Positions 57,530 through 64,000 of a stretch of DNA of 64,000 nt are shown piece after piece. Made by a program: the position numbers and the translations under genes. Source of the DNA: Streptomyces caeruleatus (GTDB lineage Bacteria > Actinomycetota > Actinomycetes > Streptomycetales > Streptomycetaceae); NCBI RefSeq assembly GCF_001514235.1, contig NZ_KQ948942.1:91343-155342 (forward strand), read 5' to 3'. Below the pieces are notes generated by a model. The model was not told the DNA's origin. It searched no databases and saw only the letters and a program-made list of their open reading frames with translations. Numbering within the stretch: the stretch's first letter is position 1; the number at the start of each line of letters is the position of its first letter.

Positions 57530-60466
57530 ATGAACAACGCAGTGAACAACGGGGTCTGGTCCGGGAGCTGGGTCGCCGAGCGGCTCGGAGTCCAGCTCGT
57601 GGGCGACGACGAGCTCAAGCAGATGCTGGGGCTCGCCCTGCGCCGCAACCCCAAGCGGGCGCATCTGCTGGTCTCCAACGTGCTCGGCAAGCATGTGCCG
57701 CAGTCGCCGTCCGTCGTGTACGGCGCCGGGTTCGCCCTCGGGCGCCGGGTGCGGGAGCTTCTGGGGGCGGCGGAAGCGGGCGACGCGGTCGTCCTCGGTT
57801 ACGCGGAGACCGCGACCGGGCTCGGGCACGCCGTCGCCGACGGTGTGGGGGACGCGCCGTATCTGCACTCGACGCGGCGTCCGGTCGCCGGGGTCGCCCC
57901 TGCGGGGGGCTTCGAGGAGTCCCACTCGCATGCCACGTCGCACTTGCTGCTGCCCGAGGATCCCGGCCTGCTGGCCGGCGACGGGCCGCTGGTCCTGGTG
58001 GACGACGAGTTCTCCACGGGGAACACCGTGCTGAACACCGTGCGGGATCTGCATGCGCGGTATCCGCGGCGGCGGTATGTGGTGGTCGCGCTGGTGGACA
58101 TGCGGTCGGCGGCGGATGTGGGGCGGCTGGAGGAGTTCGCGCGGGAGATCGGGGCGCGGGTGGATCTGGTGGCGGCCGCTTCTGGGACCGTGCGGCTGCC
58201 GGAGGGGGTGTTGGAGCGGGGGCAGGCGTTGGTGGCGCGGTACGAGGCCGAGAGTGCTGCGGCGGGTTCGTCGTCGGGTGCGGGTGCGGGTGCGGGTGCG
58301 GGTTCGTCGTCGGGTGCGGGTGCGTCGGGGTCGGTCGCGCAGTTCCCCGCGCCCCCGAGCGGCGGGGTTGCTGCGGAGGGTGGTTTGTCGTCTGCGGCGC
58401 CGTCGGGGCTGGTCGCGCAGTTCCCCGCGCCCCCGAGCGGCGGGGTTGCTGCGGAGGGTTCGTCGTCGGGTGCGGGTGCGTCGGGGCTGGTCGCGCAGTT
58501 CCCCGCGCCCCCAAGCGGCGGCGTTGTCGCGGAGGGTGGTTTGTCGTCTGCGGCGCCGTCGGGGTCGGCCGGGCAGCTCCCCGCGCCCCCGAGCGGTGGC
58601 GTTGCTGCGGAGGGTTCGTCGTCTGGTGCGGGTGCGTCGGGGCTGGTCGCGCAGTTCCCCGCGCCCCCGAGCGGCGGCGTTGCCGCTGAAGCCGACCAGC
58701 AGGGCAACCCCCCAGGGGCGCGGGGAACTGCGCGACCAGCCCCCACCGGCCCGCAGGCGACGAACGACCCCGCCCGCATCGATCTGCACTGGCCCCCCGG
58801 CCTCCCCGACGGCGGCCGTCACGGCTTCACGCCCGCTCACCGCATCCGGCTGGAAGCCGCCCTCCCCGCCATGGCCGCCCGCCTGGCAGAGGCACTCCCC
58901 GCCGACACCCGCCGCGTCCTCGTCCTCGGCTTCGAGGAGCTGATGTACGCCCCCCTGCGCATCGCCCGCGAGCTGGAGCGGAGCGCCGACGTGGAGGTCC
59001 GCTACTCGACCACCACCCGCTCACCCGTCCTCGCGGTCGACGACCCGGGGTACGCGATACGCACCCGCCTCGCGTTCCCGGCCCACGACGACCCGGCCGA
59101 CGGCCCCGGCGAGCGCTACGCCTACAACGTCGCCGGCGCCGGCTTCGACGCCGTCATAGCCGTCGTCGACTCGGCCGCCGACACCCCCGAACTGCACGCC
59201 CCCGAGGGCCTGTTGGCGCAGCTCGCCGCGCACACCCCGCACGTCCTGCTCGCGGTCGTACCGTCGTACGTCCCCGGCGCACCCTCAGCCCGTCCCGAAA
59301 GGCCCCCGATGCTGCCCGAGCCCCTCCGCGGCCCCGCCTTCTCCTCGTACGACCCCGAAGAGGTCGGCTGGCTGCTCCAGGACCTCTCGGATGTGACGCT
59401 GGAGGCGCCGACCGAGGAGCGCGAGGAAGCCATCCAGAGCGGCGGCGCGCACTACGCCGAGTCGCTGCCGGTGGAGTACCAGCCGAGCGAGCAGTACCAG
59501 GCGCTGTTCCACGCCGCGCTGGAGGAGACGGCGGCGCGCCTGGCACAGGCGGCCGGTGCCGTCACCGAGCTCGTCCTCGCCGAGCGGTCACCGCGCCCCG
59601 TGCTCGTCTCCCTGGCCCGCGCCGGCACCCCCGTCGGCGTCCTCATGCGCCGCTGGGCCCAGTTCCGGCACGGCCTCGAACTGCCCCACTACGCCGTGTC
59701 GATCGTGCGCGGCCGCGGCATCGACGCCAACGCCCTGCGCTGGCTTGCCGCCCACCACGACCCGCGTGACGTCGTCTTCGTCGACGGCTGGACCGGCAAG
59801 GGCGCCATCACCCGCGAACTGGCCGAGGCGATACGGGAGTTCGAGGCATCCGACGGCATCACCGGCTTCGACCCGGAGATCGCCGTACTGGCCGACCCGG
59901 GCTCGTGCGTACGGACGTACGGCACCCGCGACGACTACCTCATCCCGTCCGCGTGCCTCAACTCCACCGTCTCCGGCCTGATCTCGCGCACCGTCCTGCG
60001 CGCCGACCTGGTCGGCCCGCATGACTACCACGGCGCGAAGTTCTACCGCGAACTCGCCGACGCGGACGTCTCCGTGGCCTTCCTGGACGCCGTCTCCGCC
60101 CGTTTCCCGGAGGTCGTGGACGCCGTCGAGGCGACCGCCAAGGAGCTGCTGTCCGCCGACCGCGCGCCGACCTGGGAGGGCTGGGCCGCCGTCGAGCGGA
60201 TCAGCGAGGAGTACGGCATCCACGACGTGAACCTCGTCAAGCCGGGCGTCGGCGAGACCACGCGGGTGCTGCTGCGCCGGGTGCCCTGGAAGATCCTGGC
60301 GCGGGCCGGTGCCGGCGCCGACCTGGACCATGTACGTCTGCTGGCCGAACAGAGAGGGGTACCGGTGGAAGAGGTCACCGAACTGCCGTACACCTGCGTG
60401 GGGTTGATCCACCCCAAGTACACGCGGGGCGCGACGGGTGCCGACGGCAGGGCGGTGAACCTCTGA
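57530..60466 (+). CDS. PRTase-TRSP-StiP-PELOTA fusion protein with repeat-derived linker
   Basis: 978 aa. Residues 1-~243 form a phosphoribosyltransferase domain (PRTase_2 type) with the PRPP loop LVLVDDEFSTGNT at 154-166. Residues ~244-410 are a low-complexity linker built from five 26-aa repeats (VAQFPAPPSGG core) plus one inverted-copy segment. Residues ~415-590 are the TRSP domain, with YSTTTRSPVLAVDDPG near 490. Residues ~590-880 are a StiP/PRTase_1 unit with VVFVDGWTGKGAI (~745) and PSACLNSTVSGLIS (Cys809). The end (VNLVKPGVGETTRV, TCVGLIHPKYTRG) resembles a PELOTA RNA-binding domain. The operon presumably makes a nucleoside-like metabolite. As I recall, these halves are often separate proteins. 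Confidence 0.88.
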   Translation: MNNAVNNGVWSGSWVAERLGVQLVGDDELKQMLGLALRRNPKRAHLLVSNVLGKHVPQSPSVVYGAGFALGRRVRELLGAAEAGDAVVLGYAETATGLGHAVADGVGDAPYLHSTRRPVAGVAPAGGFEESHSHATSHLLLPEDPGLLAGDGPLVLVDDEFSTGNTVLNTVRDLHARYPRRRYVVVALVDMRSAADVGRLEEFAREIGARVDLVAAASGTVRLPEGVLERGQALVARYEAESAAAGSSSGAGAGAGAGSSSGAGASGSVAQFPAPPSGGVAAEGGLSSAAPSGLVAQFPAPPSGGVAAEGSSSGAGASGLVAQFPAPPSGGVVAEGGLSSAAPSGSAGQLPAPPSGGVAAEGSSSGAGASGLVAQFPAPPSGGVAAEADQQGNPPGARGTARPAPTGPQATNDPARIDLHWPPGLPDGGRHGFTPAHRIRLEAALPAMAARLAEALPADTRRVLVLGFEELMYAPLRIARELERSADVEVRYSTTTRSPVLAVDDPGYAIRTRLAFPAHDDPADGPGERYAYNVAGAGFDAVIAVVDSAADTPELHAPEGLLAQLAAHTPHVLLAVVPSYVPGAPSARPERPPMLPEPLRGPAFSSYDPEEVGWLLQDLSDVTLEAPTEEREEAIQSGGAHYAESLPVEYQPSEQYQALFHAALEETAARLAQAAGAVTELVLAERSPRPVLVSLARAGTPVGVLMRRWAQFRHGLELPHYAVSIVRGRGIDANALRWLAAHHDPRDVVFVDGWTGKGAITRELAEAIREFEASDGITGFDPEIAVLADPGSCVRTYGTRDDYLIPSACLNSTVSGLISRTVLRADLVGPHDYHGAKFYRELADADVSVAFLDAVSARFPEVVDAVEATAKELLSADRAPTWEGWAAVERISEEYGIHDVNLVKPGVGETTRVLLRRVPWKILARAGAGADLDHVRLLAEQRGVPVEEVTELPYTCVGLIHPKYTRGATGADGRAVNL
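58333..58737. repeat. In-frame REP-A array inside the PRTase fusion gene
   Basis: Inverted REP-A cores begin at 58333, 58411, 58489, 58567 (diverged) and 58645, exactly 78 bp apart. A direct core lies at 58715-58737. The sequences between cores alternate between GGTTTGTCGTCTGCGGCGCC and TTCGTCGTCGGGTGCGGGTG types, so the higher-order unit is 156 bp. A run of GTGCGG precedes the array. All is translated without a stop. Confidence 0.95.
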
Positions 60467-61284
60467 TGCCGGTGCTGGTGGCGAGCGACCTCGACCGTAC
60501 GCTCATCTACTCCGCCGCGGCCCTCGCGCTGACCATGCCGGACGCGCGGGCGCCCAGGCTGCTGTGCGTGGAGGTGCACGAGGCGCGGCCCCTGTCGTAC
60601 ATGACGGAGACGGCGGCCCAGCTGCTCACGGACCTCGGCGACGCGGCGGTCTTCGTGCCGACGACGACCCGGACCCGTAAGCAGTACCAGCGCATCAACC
60701 TGCCGGGGCCCGCCCCGAAGTACGCGATCTGCGCCAACGGCGGCCATCTGCTCGTGGACGGCGTCACCGACCCCGACTGGCACGCCCAGGTCCAGGCCCG
60801 CCTCGCCGAACAGTGCGCGCCCCTCGCGGAGATCCAGGACCACCTGATGGCCACGGCGTCCCCGGCATGGGTGCGCAAGCACCGCATCGCCGAGGACCTC
60901 TTCGCCTACCTCGTCGTCGAGCGCGAGCTGCTGCCCGAGGAGTGGGTGAAGGAGCTCGCGGTGTGGGCGGAGAACCGCGGCTGGACGGTCTCCTTGCAGG
61001 GCCGCAAGATCTACGCCGTCCCCAAGCCCCTCACCAAGAGCGCCGCCATGCACGAGGTCGCCCGCCGCACGGGCGCCGACCTGACACTGGCCGCGGGCGA
61101 CTCCCTGCTGGACGCCGACCTGCTGCTTGCTGCGGACCGGGGTTGGCGGCCTGGACACGGCGAGCTGGCGGACGCCAACTGGACGGCCCCAATGATCACC
61201 GCCCTCCCGGAACGGGGAGCACTGGCGGGCGAGCGCATCCTCAGGGAGTTCTTGAAGGCAACCCGTACGACAGCGCCCCAATAG
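60466..61284 (+). CDS. HAD-family phosphatase of the Ter operon
   Basis: 272 aa. The four HAD motifs are visible: DLDRTLIYS (nucleophile Asp), PTTTRTRKQY (Thr), LTKSAAMHEV (Lys) and LAAGDSLLDADLL (acidic pair). A Cof-like cap lies in the middle. It probably dephosphorylates the product of the preceding enzymes. The start overlaps the PRTase fusion stop by one base (TGATG), so translation is coupled. Its TAG stop runs directly into a REP-A element. Confidence 0.92.
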   Translation: MPVLVASDLDRTLIYSAAALALTMPDARAPRLLCVEVHEARPLSYMTETAAQLLTDLGDAAVFVPTTTRTRKQYQRINLPGPAPKYAICANGGHLLVDGVTDPDWHAQVQARLAEQCAPLAEIQDHLMATASPAWVRKHRIAEDLFAYLVVERELLPEEWVKELAVWAENRGWTVSLQGRKIYAVPKPLTKSAAMHEVARRTGADLTLAAGDSLLDADLLLAADRGWRPGHGELADANWTAPMITALPERGALAGERILREFLKATRTTAPQ

Positions 61285-61306
61285 GGGCGCGGGGAACTGC
61301 GCGACC
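61284..61306. repeat. REP-A element at the end of the HAD gene
   Basis: A direct core GGGGCGCGGGGAACTGCG whose first G is the last base of the HAD stop codon TAG. The repeat separates the HAD and convergent FmdB-like genes. Confidence 0.92.
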
Positions 61307-61361
61307 AGCCACAACGAGGCCGCACCCGCATGATGGCACCGCGCGGCACCCCCGTAGGCGA

Positions 61362-61580
61362 CTAACCGCAACAGCCCCCACCACAACACCCACCGCCCCC
61401 GCCGCCCGCCTTGGGCACCGCGGGGGCGGACGCCGTCCCACCCACAGCCACCGTCGACAAAAGCTTCACCGTGTCCTCATGCCCCGCAGGGCACGCGGCG
61501 GGCGCGGAGGACTCCGCCATCGGACGGCTCAGTTCAAACGTGTCACCGCAGCTGCGGCACCGGTACTCATAGCGAGGCAT
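61362..61580 (-). CDS. FmdB-family zinc-ribbon protein
   Basis: 72 aa. It starts MPRYEYRCRSCGDTFEL with the first CxxC. The second half of the zinc ribbon is unusual: CPAGHEDTVKL instead of CxxC. A Gly-rich tail ends in a Cys cluster (GGGCCGGGCCG). FmdB-type proteins are putative regulatory zinc ribbons of unclear function. A TTG two codons upstream is an alternative start but ATG is preferred. Confidence 0.88.
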   Translation of the reverse strand: MPRYEYRCRSCGDTFELSRPMAESSAPAACPAGHEDTVKLLSTVAVGGTASAPAVPKAGGGGGGCCGGGCCG

Positions 61581-61809
61581 GGTCAAAGACTAATCGGCCT
61601 GACCGGATACACCCCTCTCTGCGACCGTTTGCGATCAGCTCACGGTCAACCCTGTCCGGTACCGGTGTGGAGAATTTGAAAAGGTCACTGATACTTTTCG
61701 ATCGCCGCGAGGAGCCGTAAGGCCGGGGGAACAGGGGGCGCGCTGCCGTTGACCGCGGCGGCCATGCCCTTCCTCGCGGGCACGACCGAATGCGGGGAGG
61801 GGCGCAGCC

Positions 61810-63978
61810 GTGACCAGGGCTGGGCAGGAGCCGGACGAGACCATGCAGCTGAAGGTCCCCGCGCTCCCGCCGGACGAGACCGTGCAATTGCGGACGGTGG
61901 ATGCGGAGTTATCCCGCACGGGCGAACGCGACACAAGGGAGCCCCGCACCCCGGGGCACCGCCGGAAGGCCACGCGCGAGGCGGCCCTGTCCCGTCTCAG
62001 GACGGCCGCCGCCCGATGGGCACCGCACCTGCGCCGCCTGCGCCGCCTGCGCCGCCTGCGGCCCCGGTACCCGCGCCCCGGCCGCACCGGCTGGCGCCGC
62101 TGGGTGCCCTCCTGGCGGCAGTGGCTCGGGGCCGCGCTGACCTTCCTCGGCCTGACCACCGCGGCCCTGACGGTGGCGTACGCCGCCACGGACATCCCGG
62201 AGAACCTCAACGCGTACGCGACCCAGCAGGACAACGTCTACTTCTGGTCCGACGGGACGCCCATGGCCCGCACCGGCTGGGTGCGGCGGCAGGACATGCC
62301 GTTGGAGGACATACCGGAGGACGTCCGCTGGGCGGTGCTCGCCGCGGAGAACGCCGGCTTCTACTCCGACGCCGGCATCTCGCTCAGCGGCGTCACCCGA
62401 GCCGTGTGGCGCACCCTCGGCGAGGGCGACACCCAGGGCGGCTCCACGATCACCCAGCAGTACGTCAAGAACGTCTACCTCAACCAGGACCGCTCGGTGG
62501 GCCGCAAGTTCACCGAGGCCATGCTCGCCCTCAAGCTCGACAACCGGATGAGCAAGGACGACATCCTGGAGGGCTACCTCAACACCAGCTGGTTCGGCCG
62601 CGGCACCTACGGCATGCAGCGCGCAGCCCAGGCCTACTACGGCAAGGACGTGGGCGAGCTGAACGTCAGCGAGGCCGCGTTCCTCGCCTCCCTCCTCAAG
62701 GGCGCCGCCCTCTACGACCCCGCGCTGAGCCGGGCCAACCACGCGCGGGCGGTGGAGCGCTGGTCCTGGATCCTCGACCGCATGGTCGACATCGGCAGGC
62801 TGTCGCCGGCCGAGCGGGCGCGGTACCGGACGTTCCCCGAGCCGTTGCGGCAGGCGCAGGGCTACGACACCGGCAAGCAGAGCGACTACCTGGTGGAGCT
62901 GGCCGCGCAGTACGCCAAGAAGGCCGCGCGTCTGACGGACCAGCAGTTCGACCTCGGCGGCTACCAGATCTACACGACGTTCGACCGCAAGAGGGTGACC
63001 GCGCTCACCGACGCCGTGACCAAGGCCCGCGAGCAGGCGCGCAAGGACCACCCGGCGACGGCGAAGACCGCGCACTACGGCGCCGCGTCGGTCGCCGCCG
63101 ACGGACGGATCCTCGCGGTCTACGGCGGCCCGGACCACCGTACGCAGGGCTACAACGAGTCCAACGCGACCACCGTGCCCGCCGGTTCGGCCTTCCTGCC
63201 CTTCGTCTACGCCTCCGCCCTCGACCACGGTGTCCGCAAGACCCGCGACGGCGCCGCGACCGAGGTGACGCCGCAGACGCTGTACGACGGCGACGACGGC
63301 ATCCCGGTCATGACGCCCGAGGGCCCCTACTGGGACCGCGGCGGCAAGCAGGTCAAGGCCCGCAACGACGGCGGGGAGGACCACGGGCGGATCAGTCTGC
63401 ACAGGGCGCTCGCCCTGTCGGTGAACACGCCGTTCATGCAGCTCGGCATGGACACCGGCCTGGACAGGGTGCGCCGGACGGCCGAGGCGGCCGGGCTGCT
63501 CGGCTCCAGCTTCGGGCCGCAGGTCCCGGCGCTGTCCCTGGGCAGTGCCACGCCCAGCGCGATCCGGATGGCGAGCGGATACGCCACGTTCGCCGCCGCC
63601 GGCACGCATGTCGAGCCGTACTCGGTGGCCCGGATCACCCGCAACGGCTCCGAGGTGCGGCTGGCCAGGCCCGCCTCCCGGCGCGCGGTGCCGGCGAAGG
63701 TGGCCGAGCAGGTCCGGTCCGCGCTGCGGGACGCCTTCGCGCTGGCCCATCCGGCCACCGCCGCCTCCGCCCCGCGCGTCACCGGCAAGACCGGCACCAC
63801 CCAGGACGACACCGCGGCCTGGTACGTCGGCACCGCCGCCTCGGTGTCGACGGCCGTCGTGGCCTACCGCATCGATCTCGCCAAGAGCCTCGAACCCCTG
63901 CCGCTGAAGGGCGTCGCCGGCACCCCGGCCGACAGCGTTCCCTACGCCGTCTTCTCCGGCGCCCTGGGCCTCGACTGA
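61810..63978 (+). CDS. Class A penicillin-binding protein with altered SxxK motif
   Basis: 722 aa from a GTG preceded by GGGGAGGGG. A long basic cytoplasmic tail (1-~103) precedes one membrane span (~104-126). The glycosyltransferase (GT51) domain has catalytic Glu180 in VLAAENAGFYSDAG, then GGSTITQQYVKN. The transpeptidase domain keeps S537-V-N539 and K660-T-G, but its first motif reads AGSAFLPF: Ser460 is present and the SxxK lysine is Leu463 (codon CTG, 63196-63198). Peptidoglycan polymerisation should be intact; cross-linking activity is doubtful. No gene follows in the last 22 bp. Confidence 0.93.
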   Translation: MTRAGQEPDETMQLKVPALPPDETVQLRTVDAELSRTGERDTREPRTPGHRRKATREAALSRLRTAAARWAPHLRRLRRLRRLRPRYPRPGRTGWRRWVPSWRQWLGAALTFLGLTTAALTVAYAATDIPENLNAYATQQDNVYFWSDGTPMARTGWVRRQDMPLEDIPEDVRWAVLAAENAGFYSDAGISLSGVTRAVWRTLGEGDTQGGSTITQQYVKNVYLNQDRSVGRKFTEAMLALKLDNRMSKDDILEGYLNTSWFGRGTYGMQRAAQAYYGKDVGELNVSEAAFLASLLKGAALYDPALSRANHARAVERWSWILDRMVDIGRLSPAERARYRTFPEPLRQAQGYDTGKQSDYLVELAAQYAKKAARLTDQQFDLGGYQIYTTFDRKRVTALTDAVTKAREQARKDHPATAKTAHYGAASVAADGRILAVYGGPDHRTQGYNESNATTVPAGSAFLPFVYASALDHGVRKTRDGAATEVTPQTLYDGDDGIPVMTPEGPYWDRGGKQVKARNDGGEDHGRISLHRALALSVNTPFMQLGMDTGLDRVRRTAEAAGLLGSSFGPQVPALSLGSATPSAIRMASGYATFAAAGTHVEPYSVARITRNGSEVRLARPASRRAVPAKVAEQVRSALRDAFALAHPATAASAPRVTGKTGTTQDDTAAWYVGTAASVSTAVVAYRIDLAKSLEPLPLKGVAGTPADSVPYAVFSGALGLD

Positions 63979-64000
63979 CCCCGCGACCCGCCTCCCTCAC

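Noticed and set aside
58240..58760. CRISPR-like array
   Set aside because: Units are contiguous, the spacers between cores are themselves only two alternating types, the unit is translated, and no cas gene is near.

Overview
The window is chromosomal DNA of a high-GC actinomycete, almost certainly a Streptomyces. This rests on the strong G/C bias at third codon positions, many GTG starts, families typical of the genus (DUF3145, DUF3052, DUF2252, SHOCT, DUF1023 hydrolase, homodimeric AceE) and the order fasR-fabD-fabH-acpP-fabF. From memory the gene order resembles the Streptomyces coelicolor SCO236x-SCO240x region. I did not check this, and I cannot name the species. I saw no tRNA, rRNA, CRISPR array, insertion sequence, prophage or integrase.

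Layout. 1-4.4 kb is the end of a galactofuranose-type sugar ABC transporter (binding protein, double ATPase, two permeases), closed by a strong hairpin. 4.6-11 kb holds membrane and accessory genes: a zinc-ribbon membrane protein, a lipid/diacylglycerol kinase, a DUF2252 protein, a small membrane protein, two paralogous SHOCT membrane proteins and a GAP-family protein. 11.1-16 kb holds a large LuxR/MalT-type regulator, a MarR regulator divergent from an NADPH oxidoreductase, and an Ohr peroxidase. 16-27 kb holds hydrolases (beta-lactamase-like esterase, M14 zinc carboxypeptidase, pyroglutamyl-peptidase-like protein, GH3 glycosidase, lipoprotein SGNH hydrolase), aldose 1-epimerase and an EI24 membrane protein. 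27.5-33.1 kb is the primary type II fatty-acid synthase cluster with its activator gene. 33.5-46.9 kb is a series of small regulator/target pairs: MerR with an aldo-keto reductase, TetR with a VOC protein, TetR with an MFS exporter, plus a pirin, an MMPL transporter, a DHFR-like reductase, an alpha/beta hydrolase and a K+ channel. 47-51.8 kb holds aceE, DUF3052 and a peroxiredoxin. 51.8-61.3 kb is a tellurium-resistance-type (Ter) stress island. 61.3-64 kb holds an FmdB zinc ribbon and a class A penicillin-binding protein.

The most unusual part is the Ter island. It has two TerD proteins, a TerC-like DUF475 membrane protein, a TerA-like protein and a divergent TerD with a Pro/Gln tail. These are followed by an enzyme operon: a CitE-like TIM-barrel lyase, a 978-residue PRTase-TRSP-StiP-PELOTA fusion, and a HAD phosphatase. 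Such gene sets have been proposed to make a nucleoside-like metabolite. Inside the fusion gene, a repeat that elsewhere in this window is intergenic appears five times in tandem at an exact 78-bp period, plus one inverted copy. All copies are in frame and build a low-complexity linker between two domains.

Two repeat families recur. REP-A (core GGGGCGCGGGGAACTGCG) lies mostly just behind gene ends. REP-B (containing CGTCCGGCGTTTGAGGACGA) has two near-identical ~160-bp copies. Other points worth checking are a class A PBP whose SxxK lysine is leucine, a pyroglutamyl-peptidase homologue whose catalytic Cys is Ser, a heptanucleotide repeat upstream of a DHFR-like gene, and several regulator/operator arrangements with promoters close to the start codon.
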